Origin: Flavobacterium sp. 1355
GTDB lineage: Bacteria; Bacteroidota; Bacteroidia; Flavobacteriales; Flavobacteriaceae
Length of the DNA stretch: 64,000 nucleotides
Reading direction: 5' to 3'
Assembly (NCBI RefSeq): GCF_017833415.1
Contig: NZ_JAFICC010000013.1
Span: 1-64,000, forward strand
In this document: positions 34,900-43,557 of the stretch, piece after piece
Layout of the letters: each line of letters begins with the position of its first letter
How positions within the stretch are numbered: position 1 is the first letter of the stretch
The notes under the pieces: model-generated
Seen by the model: only the letters and a program-made list of their open reading frames with translations
The model's database searches: none
Told to the model about the DNA's origin: nothing
Translations under genes and position numbers: made by a program

Positions 34900-35625
34900 T
34901 TTTACCCTGCCAACTTCCCAATTAAAATTTTCTTTATTATTTAAATTAGATACTAATGCGTTCATTTCATCAACAGAATAGGTTCTTAAGGAAGAAACTA
35001 CACCGTCCCATAAAATTAAAATTGGGACAATCGGAATAAGATACGTGAAAATAATTCTGCCAATATGAAACGGTTTGATAAAAGGCGTTGTCAGCAATAC
35101 ACTTATGGGCGAAAAAATCATCGCCATAATACTCTGAAAACTTCTTTCCTGCCCTTCAAAAATAGCAATCGAACTATTGCTGTCAACAGCATTTTGCAGG
35201 ATTTGCTGAGCGTCTTTGGGTTTAAAGTGGTGTAATGATAAAAACTGTGTTCTGAGTCCGTTTAGGTTTTCGGGAACGTTTCTGGCATCTATTGGAGTTC
35301 TGATAAATTCAAAATTGTTGGCTTCTTTTTGCGTGTGTTCAAACGCCGGGATATTTGGGAAATAATCGGTTAGCAGAATTTTTAAACCGGGGTTATTCTT
35401 TCGCAATTCCTTATTCAGCCAGATTAATCCGCCGCCGCCGCCGGAACCTAAATCTATAATTTGGCTGGTATTGCTTTCTTTTAAACCTTTTTCAATAACT
35501 GGCACAATTCCTTTGTACATGGGTGTTTTATTAGAAAGGAATTGTAAAAAATCGGTCATATAATTTCTAATGAAACTCGGGAGCCAATTTTGATCTTCAA
35601 ATTCGAACAAATGAATTCTTGCCAT
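34855..35625 (-). CDS. SAM-dependent methyltransferase-like membrane-associated protein
   Basis: A 256-residue protein with a class I methyltransferase core. Motif I IIDLGSGGGGGLIWL (56-70) has an unusually long Gly run, and ILLTDYFPN carries the acidic residue for SAM ribose. QFLSLHHFKPKDAQ plays the role of the post-motif loop. After the core, ~60 residues are hydrophobic (IMAMIFSPISVLLTTPFI and TYLIPIVPILILWDGV), probably two membrane helices, before a last soluble beta unit. The substrate is unknown. It is convergent with the orphan cluster and overlaps it by 45 bp. No recognisable promoter was found in the 348-bp gap upstream. Confidence 0.7.
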   Translation of the reverse strand: MARIHLFEFEDQNWLPSFIRNYMTDFLQFLSNKTPMYKGIVPVIEKGLKESNTSQIIDLGSGGGGGLIWLNKELRKNNPGLKILLTDYFPNIPAFEHTQKEANNFEFIRTPIDARNVPENLNGLRTQFLSLHHFKPKDAQQILQNAVDSNSSIAIFEGQERSFQSIMAMIFSPISVLLTTPFIKPFHIGRIIFTYLIPIVPILILWDGVVSSLRTYSVDEMNALVSNLNNKENFNWEVGRVKSGPTKILYLLGTKK

Positions 35626-35937
35626 ATTATTTAGTTGTCAGTTCAGGTAAAATCTCATTATTTTTTGTCTGGTTTCTTATTTCCGGAAAAAAAATAATTT
35701 ACGGTAAAAATATAATTTATTTTAGTTTAAAAACTATCAAAACAGCTGAAATTAAATTTGGTACAAAAGAATAAAGTTCTACCTTCCAAAATCAAATTTT
35801 CAGTCAAATAATTACCTTAAACATAAAAAAATTACTTTGCCTGTTTTATTGTTTGTCTGCCAATGCCAATTATTATAATTTTTGCACTTTTTTGATTTCA
35901 ATTATTTTATAAATACTTTCATTTTGCAGTCTTTTTA
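35626..35937. other. Non-coding AT-rich gap
   Basis: Roughly 310 bp between divergently transcribed genes. I see no reading frame, repeat or RNA. Only the -7 element at its right edge can be supported. Confidence 0.4.
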
Positions 35938-35945
35938 TACCTTTG
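35938..35945 (+). promoter_or_regulatory. -7 element for the GNAT gene
   Basis: TACCTTTG matches TAnnTTTG and lies 28 nt before the ATG at 35974. A TTG at 35924-35926 is too close to be a standard -33 box. Confidence 0.5.
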
Positions 35946-35973
35946 AGAGAAAAATACATTCAATTTTACTTTC

Positions 35974-36480
35974 ATGATTACAAAAGCAACTTTGGCAGAT
36001 ATTCCTGCGCTCAACATATTAATTAATTCTGCCTACAGAGGTGAATCTTCAAAAAAAGGATGGACTACAGAAGCTAACTTATTAGAAGGAAAAAGAACTA
36101 ATGAAGAAGAATTGTCGGAAATTATAAATAATCCCAAAAACACTATTCTGAAATATACCGAAAATGATACAATAATCGGTTCTGTTTTGTTGGTAGAAAA
36201 AGAAAATCAATTGTATCTGGGAATGCTCACTGTTTCTCCTGAACTGCAAAATAGCGGAATTGGCAAAAAAATGCTAGCCGAAGCCGAAAACCATGCTAAA
36301 CGTTTAGGATTATCTTCGATTATAATGACGGTAATTTCTGTGCGTGAAGAACTTATTGCATGGTACAAACGTCATGGTTATGTTGACACTGGCAAAAGAG
36401 AAGCTTTTCCTGAAAGTGAAATTCATGTGACTATTTCACCAAATCCTTTGGAATTTATCTTTTTGGAGAAGAAAATTTAG
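35974..36480 (+). CDS. GNAT-family N-acetyltransferase
   Basis: A 168-residue acetyltransferase of the GNAT fold. The acetyl-CoA-binding segment is clear: LTVSPELQNSGIGKKMLAEA, where Q-x-x-G-I-G-K is the pyrophosphate loop. It is followed by ITVISVREELIAWYKRHGYV-type strand 5/helix, whose WYKRHGY is the usual C-terminal signature. The N-terminus has the substrate-side ILINSAYRGESSKKGW. Substrate unknown; such enzymes may act on small amines, peptides or antibiotics. It is monocistronic and followed by a nested repeat element. Confidence 0.88.
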   Translation: MITKATLADIPALNILINSAYRGESSKKGWTTEANLLEGKRTNEEELSEIINNPKNTILKYTENDTIIGSVLLVEKENQLYLGMLTVSPELQNSGIGKKMLAEAENHAKRLGLSSIIMTVISVREELIAWYKRHGYVDTGKREAFPESEIHVTISPNPLEFIFLEKKI

Positions 36481-36490
36481 GTTTCTTTTT

Positions 36491-36750
36491 TAAAGGTTCA
36501 AAGGGACAGAGATTTGTACAGTTTGTCATTTCGACGAAGGAGACTCGAGCGATAGCGACTGGCGAAGCAAATCACACTAGAAACTCCGCAAAGAAATGTC
36601 GTCAATCTTTGTCGATTAACTTGTGCGATTTCTCCTTTGTCGAAATGACAAGATTGCGAATAAATCATATGCATGAAATAAAACCCAACTTCAAAACTCT
36701 AAAATTCAAGCCTTTGTCCCTTAGAACCTCAGCCCCTTTGAACCTTAAAT
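36491..36750. repeat. Family A element nested in family B arms
   Basis: Outer family B words (TAAAGGTTCAAAGGGACAGA at 36491-36510; their partners CCTTTGTCCCTTAGAACC...CCTTTGAACCTTA at about 36712-36748) flank a family A palindrome. The family A arms begin GTCATTTCGACGAAGGAGA at 36525 and end GTCGAAATGAC at 36649. The left family A arm is interrupted by 26 extra nt (36544-36569) before AATCACAC. The element fills the whole 270-bp gap. Confidence 0.8.
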
Positions 36751-37134
36751 TTAAAGAACCAACTCTTCGAACAATCTCTGAATTGTTTTTTCCAGATCCT
36801 CACAAATACCCGGATGTGGTCTTGACGTTTGTATGGCAGAACTTCTAATGGCTGTTAACCATCGAAAACGTGACGGAATATCCATTTGTGCAATTGGGCC
36901 TCCCTCCTTGTCTCCGGTTGCAATTTTTTTTAGGGCAGTTACATTACAATGCAATTGTTCTATATCAAAATCGTTTGAAAGCGTTTCTATTTTAGCATCG
37001 TCAATGTGTGATAATACTTTTATAAATTTTGCTTTTTTACAAAATAAAATAATTCCGATATTCAGGAATTCTTCGCGCTCTACTCTTGGTACCACACGAA
37101 TCACGGCATACTCATATAAGTGATTATCTTGCAT
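36751..37134 (-). CDS. DUF3037 protein, partner of the HipA-like kinase
   Basis: A 127-residue protein matching the DUF3037 family. It opens with LYEYAVIRVVPRVEREEFLNIGII, a conserved start in which V-P-R-x-E-R-E-E-F-x-N-x-G is characteristic, and ends with a helix rich in Arg/Leu after FRWLTAIRSSAIQTSRPHPG. Function unknown. Its ATG overlaps the stop region of the upstream kinase-like gene by 11 nt, so the two are translated together. The same pairing is found in many other bacteria, to my knowledge, which suggests the two products act together. No signal peptide or membrane segment. Confidence 0.85.
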   Translation of the reverse strand: MQDNHLYEYAVIRVVPRVEREEFLNIGIILFCKKAKFIKVLSHIDDAKIETLSNDFDIEQLHCNVTALKKIATGDKEGGPIAQMDIPSRFRWLTAIRSSAIQTSRPHPGICEDLEKTIQRLFEELVL

Positions 37135-37906
37135 TTTGAGCCTGATTTACAAAGATTTCTGAATTATTTAATCTCGTCTGCAAAAACTGTAAATATACAT
37201 TTCGCAATGCTTCGGGTGTTTCATCTGTGTCTTCCCATTGCAGCCACCCGAGCGGAATTGTATTGACAATTTCTTCGAGAATTTTTGGAGTTAAAATTGC
37301 TTTATATTCCGCATCAACTTCTTTTAAAAGTGAAGCCTGAGGCAGTAAAACGTGATCTTTTATCAACGCAAAAGGGCTTTTGGCATGTTGTTCCCAATTG
37401 TTCCAGGAATGATGAAAATACAAACATGCACCATGGTCGATAAGCCATAATTCCTTATGCCAAATCAACATATTGGTATTCTTAAAGGTTCTGTCAACAT
37501 TGGTAATATAAGCATCCAGCCACACAATTTGAGAGGCCAGTTTATCATCTACAGTTGTCACAACGGGGTCAAAAGTAATTGCACCTGACAAAAAATGAAG
37601 TGCCAGATTTAATCCCTGACTTCCTTGCAGCAGATCCTGGATTTCTTCGTCGGCCTCGGTTCTCCCAAAGGCTTCGTCGAGATTGGCGAATACTAATTCG
37701 GGCAATTGCAATTTTAAAGCCTTTGCAATTTGTCCGCCCACCAGTTCGGCGATTAAGGCTTTTACACCGTGTCCGGCACCTTTAAATTTTAATACATATT
37801 TAAAATCATCATCTGCTTCTGCCAAAGCCGGCAGAGATCCGCCTTCACGCAAAGGCGTTATATATCGTGTAACGTTTACCGTTCTCAGATCAAAATTGTT
37901 TTCCAT
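37124..37906 (-). CDS. HipA-like kinase family protein
   Basis: A 260-residue protein of the HipA-like (HipA_2) family, related to the phosphatidylinositol-kinase-like fold of the HipA toxin. Lys40 in KYVLKFKGAGHG is the likely ATP lysine. The catalytic loop reads DAYITNVDRTFKNTNML (from 131), with N136 and D138. The metal-binding segment is LWLIDHGACLYF (Asp157), replacing the HipA DFG-like part. It lacks the N-terminal HipA domain and there is no HipB-type HTH antitoxin beside it. The partner is DUF3037. The -7 element ends 5 nt before the ATG, so the message may be leaderless. Substrate unknown. Confidence 0.82.
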   Translation of the reverse strand: MENNFDLRTVNVTRYITPLREGGSLPALAEADDDFKYVLKFKGAGHGVKALIAELVGGQIAKALKLQLPELVFANLDEAFGRTEADEEIQDLLQGSQGLNLALHFLSGAITFDPVVTTVDDKLASQIVWLDAYITNVDRTFKNTNMLIWHKELWLIDHGACLYFHHSWNNWEQHAKSPFALIKDHVLLPQASLLKEVDAEYKAILTPKILEEIVNTIPLGWLQWEDTDETPEALRNVYLQFLQTRLNNSEIFVNQAQNAR

Positions 37907-37910
37907 ATTA

Positions 37911-37918
37911 CAAACTTA
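37911..37918 (-). promoter_or_regulatory. -7 element abutting the HipA-like start
   Basis: On the minus strand TAAGTTTG matches TAnnTTTG. Only 4 nt separate its G from the ATG at 37906, so transcription would begin at or next to the start codon. The match may be chance. No -33 TTG was found at standard spacing. Confidence 0.4.
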
Positions 37919-37920
37919 CT

Positions 37921-38055
37921 AAGGTTTTTGCCACGAAGACACTTAGACACAAAATTTTTTACTTTCGCAAAGGCGCAGCGTTTTAAAGTTTCTGTTCACG
38001 TATATTTTCAGGTTTATTCTCATTTCTTGTCTTCCTGAGCTAAGTCGAAGGACAT
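37921..38055. repeat. Mixed repeat remnants between HipA-like and nnrD genes
   Basis: 37925-37980 carries words of the type GCCACGAAGACACTTAGACAC and GCAAAGGCGCAGCG, a family B-like pattern. 38029-38055 carries a single family A arm (GTCTTCCTGAGCTAAGTCGA...) that abuts the stop codon of nnrD. No complete palindrome is formed. Confidence 0.6.
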
Positions 38056-38904
38056 CTAATTTCCTAATTCCAAAAATGCTTTTCCCAGATTCTCAATAAT
38101 ATCAGAAGCAATAAAAGACTGATGCCCTGTTTTTTCCACTGCAATATCTGCTGTTAAGCCGTGAAGGTAAACCCCAAGTCTTACGGCCTGGTCAGGGATA
38201 TAATTCTGTGCCAATAAACTGGTAATAATCCCCGTTAAAACGTCACCGCTCCCGGCTGTGGCCAATGCCGCATTGCCTGTGGTATTTCGATAAATTTTAT
38301 TTTGGTTTACAATAAACGTCGGAGCTCCTTTCATTACAACAATAACTTTATAATGTTCAGAAAAGGCAATTGTATTTTCAAACTTTTCAGTTTCAGATTC
38401 CCATTTTCCAATTAATCTTTCAAGTTCTTTTGGATGTGGTGTCAGGATTGTATTTTCGGGCAACAGCTCCAGCCAGGATTTATTAAATGACAAAATATTC
38501 AAGGCATCAGCATCAAGAACTAATGGTTTCCTGTTTGTTTTCAAAAAATCAAAAAGTGCCTTCTGGGTTTCTTTATCCTGCCCTATTCCGGGTCCTATAC
38601 CAATCGCCTGAGGTTCTGCCTGAAAAGATATATTGGTGATAAATTTTTCATTTTCATCGGTGACAACCATTACTTCAGGAATACTGATTTGTAAAATCTG
38701 ATAACCGCATTTGGGAACAAAAGCAGTTACAAGCCCGCAGCCGGTTTTTAAACACGCTTTTGAAGCCAAAACTGCAGCGCCGATTTTACCGTAACTTCCA
38801 CCAATAATAAGAGCGTGACCCTGAGTCCCTTTATGTGCTAAAGGATTTACCGGTTTATAAAAAGTTAGTATTTCTTGTTTTGTGATCTGAAGAGGAACTT
38901 TCAT
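38056..38904 (-). CDS. nnrD: ADP/ATP-dependent NAD(P)H-hydrate dehydratase
   Basis: Repairs damaged NAD(P)H by dehydrating the S-hydrate. The ribokinase-like fold is clear: KGTQGHALIIGGSYGKIGA near the start, AIGIGPGIGQ, LTPHPKELERLIG and the nucleotide-binding NAALATAGSGDVLTGI (the last containing the catalytic Asp). At 282 residues it contains only the dehydratase domain. The epimerase (NnrE) half that is often fused to it is absent, so the epimerase must be elsewhere or missing. Start at ATG 38904; a TTG at 38943 would add 13 residues outside the conserved region. It stands alone on the minus strand. Confidence 0.93.
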   Translation of the reverse strand: MKVPLQITKQEILTFYKPVNPLAHKGTQGHALIIGGSYGKIGAAVLASKACLKTGCGLVTAFVPKCGYQILQISIPEVMVVTDENEKFITNISFQAEPQAIGIGPGIGQDKETQKALFDFLKTNRKPLVLDADALNILSFNKSWLELLPENTILTPHPKELERLIGKWESETEKFENTIAFSEHYKVIVVMKGAPTFIVNQNKIYRNTTGNAALATAGSGDVLTGIITSLLAQNYIPDQAVRLGVYLHGLTADIAVEKTGHQSFIASDIIENLGKAFLELGN

Positions 38905-39134
38905 TGTGACTATTTTCAATTTTAAATTTACAAAAAATATCAAACATCAGGAATTTCTTATAGGTTAAAAATTGGTTATCATTCTTTTACGATACCGTAT
39001 TTTAATAGAATTATGAGAATGTTGTATCGTTTGTGTTTTGGTATAAAATCTAAAGATATAGCGAATAGCTCGAAATAGCTGTCAATCATTACGAATTTTA
39101 TAATTTACAGTAGTAATTTTCGATATTTTTTAAA

Positions 39135-39142
39135 TAAATTTG
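39135..39142 (+). promoter_or_regulatory. -7 element for gcvT
   Basis: TAAATTTG matches TAnnTTTG and lies 25 nt before the gcvT ATG. The rest of the 263-bp divergent gap shows no other supported feature. Confidence 0.5.
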
Positions 39143-39167
39143 CGACTCAATTTCTTAATTCAACACA

Positions 39168-40250
39168 ATGAAAAATACTGCGCTTACGCACATACATGAA
39201 AGTTTAGGAGCAAAAATGCTTCCTTTTGCCGGCTATAATATGCCAATTACTTATGAGGGTGTTAATGCTGAACATGAAACGGTTCGTAACAGTGTTGGCG
39301 TTTTTGATGTTTCGCATATGGGCGAATTTTTACTTTCCGGACCAAATGCTCTGGCGCTGATCCAAAAGGTGACATCAAACGATGCTTCGACTCTTACGAT
39401 TGGAAGAGCACAATATTCTTGCCTTCCTAATAATGAAGGCGGTATTGTAGATGATTTAATTGTGTATAAAATGAAAGAAGAGCAGTATTTACTGGTTGTA
39501 AATGCTTCTAATATTGAGAAAGACTGGAACTGGATTTCATCTCACAATGATTTGGGTGTTGAGATGAAAAATATATCTGATGATTATTCGTTATTGGCAA
39601 TTCAGGGGCCAAAAGCTGTTGAAGCAATGCAATCTTTGTCTTCTATTGATTTATCTGCTATTGCTTATTATCATTTTGAAGTAGCTGATTTTGCCGGAAT
39701 TGAACATGTAATCATTTCTGCAACTGGTTATACAGGTTCTGGCGGATTTGAAATTTACTGCAAGAATAGTGAAGTAGAACAAATTTGGAATAAGGTTTTT
39801 GAAGCCGGAGCTGCTTTCGGAATTAAACCTATCGGTCTTGCAGCGCGTGATACTTTGCGTCTTGAAATGGGGTTCTGCTTATACGGAAACGATATTAATG
39901 ATACTACTTCGCCGTTGGAAGCTGGTTTAGGATGGATTACTAAATTTACAAAAGATTTTACTAATTCGGATAATCTGAAAAAACAGAAAGAAGAAGGTGT
40001 TACAAAAAAATTAGTAGCATTTGAAATGCAGGAACGTGCAGTTCCAAGGCATGATTATGAAATCGTTGATGCTTCTGGTGCAGTTATCGGTATTGTAACC
40101 TCAGGAACTATGTCGCCTTCTATGAACAAAGGAATTGGATTAGGTTATGTAACAGTTAACAATAGTGCAATTGACAGCGATATCTACATTAGAATCAGAA
40201 AGAATGATGTTCCTGCAAAAGTGGTAAAACTGCCTTTTTATAAGAAATAA
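39168..40250 (+). CDS. gcvT: Aminomethyltransferase, glycine cleavage T-protein
   Basis: Transfers the methylene group from aminomethyl-lipoyl H-protein to tetrahydrofolate, releasing ammonia, in the glycine cleavage system. N-terminal KMLPFAGYNMPITYEG and the VFDVSHMGEF segment are the family start. ISATGYTGSGGFEIY and GLAARDTLRLEMGFCLYGND hold the folate-binding and catalytic residues (Asp in the AARDTLR region). The C-terminal EMQERAVPRHDYEI and VTSGTMSPSMNKGIGLGYV complete it. Length 360 is normal. gcvH and gcvP are not in the window; in Bacteroidota they often lie apart. Confidence 0.96.
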   Translation: MKNTALTHIHESLGAKMLPFAGYNMPITYEGVNAEHETVRNSVGVFDVSHMGEFLLSGPNALALIQKVTSNDASTLTIGRAQYSCLPNNEGGIVDDLIVYKMKEEQYLLVVNASNIEKDWNWISSHNDLGVEMKNISDDYSLLAIQGPKAVEAMQSLSSIDLSAIAYYHFEVADFAGIEHVIISATGYTGSGGFEIYCKNSEVEQIWNKVFEAGAAFGIKPIGLAARDTLRLEMGFCLYGNDINDTTSPLEAGLGWITKFTKDFTNSDNLKKQKEEGVTKKLVAFEMQERAVPRHDYEIVDASGAVIGIVTSGTMSPSMNKGIGLGYVTVNNSAIDSDIYIRIRKNDVPAKVVKLPFYKK

Positions 40251-40270
40251 TTTTTTTTAAACTATATTAA

Positions 40271-40307
40271 AATGCATTGCAATCCTGATTGTAATGCATT
40301 TTTTTTT
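40271..40307 (+). terminator. Terminator after gcvT
   Basis: AATGCATTGCAAT pairs with ATTGTAATGCATT (one G-U), followed by a T-run. It is 20 bp past the gcvT stop. Confidence 0.85.
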
Positions 40308-40430
40308 ATCATTAATTCTCGTTTAAAAAAAATTAAAATAATGAATTAATCTATTATTATTTTTAAAGAAAATACTGTCTTTTATCGAAAAATTACCGTA
40401 ATTTTAGGGTAAACGATGACTTTTAGATTT

Positions 40431-42461
40431 ATGAAAAATATATTTTTAGTATGCTTTTTTGTTACAGGTTTCCTGTTTGGTCAGGAAAGTGACAATACAT
40501 GCGAGATACTAAACAAGATAAATGTGGTAATCCAGACAGAACATGTACGCCCAAAACCAATCGATGACAGCCTGTCTGTTTTTGTCTTTGACAATCTTAT
40601 TAATGAGTTGGATCCTTCGAGAAATATATTTTTTCTCAATGAATACAATGAAATGTACCAGAATTACAGACTGAATTTAGATAATTTAATTCTGGAAAAT
40701 GATTGTCGTTTTTTGGGAGATATTACCAATAAATACAGAAACGGGCTTTTGAGAACCAAAAGTGTTTTGGAGAAAATTCAAAATGAACCTATTGATTATA
40801 CCAAAAAAGATACAATCCGGTTTTACAAAAAATCATTCCCTTTTTATCTCGTAAAAGAGAATCTGGAAAAAGTGTGGACCAAGAAACTTCGCTATCAGAT
40901 TTTGGATGATATCGCAGAAACAAGCGATAACCTTGATTCTTTAAAAGCAAATTTCAAATCGATTGAGGCAGCCTCAAAAAAATTAATCTTATCTAATGAA
41001 ATCTGCAGGATAAATACACTGTTGGAAACAAAAAGTACACAGGAAGAAAAACTGTACAACTTGTTCTGTACTTATTTTGATCCGCATACAGCATACTTTA
41101 GTAATGATTTAAAGTCGAGTTTTGTGGCCTCATTGTCCAAAGAGCATTTATCGCTGGGAATGACAGTGAACCTAAATGAAAAGAACGAAATTATAATTGA
41201 TGAAATTGATCCAAATGGCCCTGCCTTTAAAACGGGTCAAATCAAAAAAGGCGATCAGATAGTTTCTGTATCCAATCAAAAAGAGACTTTACATGTCTCC
41301 TGCTCTTCACTGGAATCAATTTCGACAATGATTTTATCTGAATCGAACAAGAATATTATACTGACGTTAAAACGAAATTCGGGTAAAAATTTTGATGTCT
41401 ATATTGAAAAGCAGGTCATGAAGGATGAAGAAAATTCTGTTTTTAGTTTTATAGTTGGCAAAGACGATAAAATTGGATACATTAAAATCCCTAGTTTTTA
41501 TGCCGATTTAGACGGAAACAGCAGAAAAGGCTGTGCTGATGATGTTGCCCGTGAAGTAATAAAACTAGAAAAAGATAATATCAAAGGGCTTGTAATTGAT
41601 TTGATTGACAATGGAGGTGGCTCAATGGAAGAAGCCATAAAATTGGCCGGGATGTTTGTAGATTATGGCCCGCTTTCGGTAGTTGTAGATAATAAAAAAA
41701 ATAAATCTGTAATACAAGACCCTTACAGAGGACTTATTTACAAAGGTCCGATTGTAATTTTGATAAATAGTAACACAGCTTCGGCAAGTGAGTTTTTTTC
41801 TTCTATTTTGCAGGATTACAACCGCGCTTTGCTGTTAGGCAGTAATACGCTTGGAAAAGCTACCATGCAGACCATTCTTTCGCTTGACGAAGATAAAAAC
41901 ACTGATTTCCTGAAAATTACAATTAATAAATTCTATAGAGTTACAGGCAAAAGCCATCAATATGTTGGTGTTAAACCAGATGTTATCCTGCCGGAATTCT
42001 ACGAAGACGTCTATCAAAAAGAAAGTGATTTTCCGACAGCTATTAAAAATGACAGTATTGAGACTTTTTTAAAATACAAACCTTATGTAAAAAGAAGTAT
42101 TATAGACAAAATTGCACATAACAGTTCTGTAAGGTTAGAGGATAATTTTTATTTTAATGACATAAAGAAAATCAACAAAAAAATTGATCAGATAGTAAAT
42201 GTTCCGAAATCAGAAATTCCAATGACTTTAGAAGCTGTTTTTGAACAGAAAAAGGAAATAAACTCACTCTGGACAGATATTCACACTTTTAACGATGATA
42301 ATAATCCTTTAGACATTTATAATTCCACAGTCAATCAATTTCTATTGGGAGTATATCCGACTGAAAAAACCATAAATCAATATCAGATCAATAATCTTAA
42401 AACAAATCCATACCTCAACGAGGCTATTAATATTATTACTGAATTTAATGCTTCGAAATAG
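40431..42461 (+). CDS. Carboxy-terminal (tail-specific) processing protease, S41 family
   Basis: Periplasmic serine protease of the Prc/CtpA family that trims or degrades proteins from their C-termini. The signal peptide is MKNIFLVCFFVTGFLFG. A long N-terminal helical region is followed by a PDZ domain (GMTVNLNEKNEIIIDEIDPNG onward, near 250-330). The protease domain has the NSNTASASEFFS segment carrying the catalytic Ser and LGKATMQ with the catalytic Lys (about 476 from this start). The C-terminal helical extension is like E. coli Prc, with 676 residues in all. I prefer ATG 40431. An ATG at 40416 would add MTFRF before the signal peptide. It is flanked by a family A palindrome at the 3' end. 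Confidence 0.9.
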   Translation: MKNIFLVCFFVTGFLFGQESDNTCEILNKINVVIQTEHVRPKPIDDSLSVFVFDNLINELDPSRNIFFLNEYNEMYQNYRLNLDNLILENDCRFLGDITNKYRNGLLRTKSVLEKIQNEPIDYTKKDTIRFYKKSFPFYLVKENLEKVWTKKLRYQILDDIAETSDNLDSLKANFKSIEAASKKLILSNEICRINTLLETKSTQEEKLYNLFCTYFDPHTAYFSNDLKSSFVASLSKEHLSLGMTVNLNEKNEIIIDEIDPNGPAFKTGQIKKGDQIVSVSNQKETLHVSCSSLESISTMILSESNKNIILTLKRNSGKNFDVYIEKQVMKDEENSVFSFIVGKDDKIGYIKIPSFYADLDGNSRKGCADDVAREVIKLEKDNIKGLVIDLIDNGGGSMEEAIKLAGMFVDYGPLSVVVDNKKNKSVIQDPYRGLIYKGPIVILINSNTASASEFFSSILQDYNRALLLGSNTLGKATMQTILSLDEDKNTDFLKITINKFYRVTGKSHQYVGVKPDVILPEFYEDVYQKESDFPTAIKNDSIETFLKYKPYVKRSIIDKIAHNSSVRLEDNFYFNDIKKINKKIDQIVNVPKSEIPMTLEAVFEQKKEINSLWTDIHTFNDDNNPLDIYNSTVNQFLLGVYPTEKTINQYQINNLKTNPYLNEAINIITEFNASK

Positions 42462-42474
42462 GTTTCAGGTTTTT

Positions 42475-42536
42475 GTCCAGGCTGAGCGGAGTCGAAGCCT
42501 TCTAACTTTGAAGCCTTCGACTTCGCTCAGGATGAC
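42475..42536. repeat. Family A palindrome, compact
   Basis: Arms 42475-42502 (GTCCAGGCTGAGCGGAGTCG...) and 42510-42536 are complementary with a few mismatches around a 7-nt loop, so this copy forms a true hairpin. It lies directly after the protease stop. Family B-like CTAACTTCTAACG words follow at 42577-42630. Confidence 0.85.
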
Positions 42537-42657
42537 ACCAGGATATTAAAGTATTAACAACCTGAACATTTATCTTAAAAGCTAACTTTTAACATCTAAC
42601 TTCTAACGTTTAACATTTTTAACTTCCAACTATACCTAAAAAAGAATAGTTTTGATT

Positions 42658-42687
42658 TTGGAAAAATAAGGAATAACCGTATTTTTG
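42658..42687 (+). promoter_or_regulatory. Full Bacteroidota promoter for the yebC-like gene
   Basis: TTG (42658-42660), 19 nt, TATTTTTG (42680-42687) fits both halves of the Bacteroidota consensus with ideal spacing. The start codon is 23 nt further on. Confidence 0.75.
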
Positions 42688-42710
42688 CATCACAAAACTA
42701 AAAATTAGAA

Positions 42711-43424
42711 ATGGGAAGAGCGTTCGAATTTAGAAAAGGAAGAAAAATGAAACGTTGGTCTGCAATGGCCAAAACATTTACCAGAATTGGTAAAGATATC
42801 GTTATGGCTGTTAAAGAAGGCGGACCTAACCCAGATGCCAATTCTAGATTAAGAGCTGTAATACAAAATGCAAAAGCCGCCAACATGCCTAAGGATAATG
42901 TGGAGCGCGCTATAAAAAATGCAAGTAATAAAGATACTGCCAATTATAAAGAGATTTTGTTTGAAGGATATGCTCCTCACGGAATTGCAATTTTGATTGA
43001 AACAGCATCTGATAACAATAACAGAACGGTAGCAAATATTCGTAGTTATTTCAACAAATGTAACGGAACAATGGGAACTCAGGGTTCTGTTGAATTTATG
43101 TTCGATCACACTTGTAACTTTAGAATTGCAAAAGGTAATCTTGATCCTGAAGAATTAGAATTAGAACTTATTGATTTTGGTGCAGAAGAAGTTTTTGAAG
43201 ATGAGGATGGAATATTAATCTACGCCCCTTTTGGAAGTTTTGGTGCTCTGCAAAAAGAATTAGAAAACAGAGGTCTCGAAATCTTGTCTTCTGGTTTTGA
43301 GCGTATTCCACAGATCACTAAAGAACTTACAGAATCTCAAATCGCTGACGTTGAAAAACTAATCGAAAAAATTGAAGAAGATGATGACGTAATGAACGTT
43401 TATCACACAATGAAAGAGGAATAA
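42711..43424 (+). CDS. YebC/PmpR-family protein
   Basis: A 237-residue cytosolic protein of the YebC/TACO1 family. Members have been described both as transcriptional regulators and, more recently, as factors that help ribosomes through polyproline stretches. Start MGRAFEFRKGRKMKRWSAMA and KTFTRIGKDIVMAVKEGG are the diagnostic N-terminal sequences. NMPKDNVERAIKNA and the central YAPHGIAILIETASDNNNRT follow. The C-terminal domain is acidic (EEDDDVMNVYHTM). Length is normal. It has its own full-consensus promoter and terminator, hence monocistronic. Which role it plays here cannot be read from sequence. Confidence 0.93.
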   Translation: MGRAFEFRKGRKMKRWSAMAKTFTRIGKDIVMAVKEGGPNPDANSRLRAVIQNAKAANMPKDNVERAIKNASNKDTANYKEILFEGYAPHGIAILIETASDNNNRTVANIRSYFNKCNGTMGTQGSVEFMFDHTCNFRIAKGNLDPEELELELIDFGAEEVFEDEDGILIYAPFGSFGALQKELENRGLEILSSGFERIPQITKELTESQIADVEKLIEKIEEDDDVMNVYHTMKEE

Positions 43425-43445
43425 ATTTCTTTCAAAATATTCATA

Positions 43446-43471
43446 AGCTCTGAAATTTTCAGGGCTTTTTT
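43446..43471 (+). terminator. Terminator after the yebC-like gene
   Basis: AGCTCTGAAA pairs with TTTCAGGGCT, with one G-U pair, followed by TTTTTT. It lies 21 bp past the stop. Confidence 0.8.
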
Positions 43472-43504
43472 GTTTTTAATGATTTTAAACTATCTGTACA
43501 GGCA

Positions 43505-43533
43505 TTGAAAAATCAAATGAACTACTATATTTG
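43505..43533 (+). promoter_or_regulatory. Full promoter for the small lipoprotein gene
   Basis: TTG (43505-43507), 18 nt, TATATTTG (43526-43533). This is a near-ideal Bacteroidota promoter, 24 nt before the ATG at 43558. Confidence 0.75.
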
Positions 43534-43557
43534 TAGTACCTCAAGAAGATAAAAAAT

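Noticed and set aside
37124..37906. Classical hipBA toxin-antitoxin locus
   Set aside because: The HipA N-terminal domain and a HipB helix-turn-helix gene are both absent. The partner is DUF3037.
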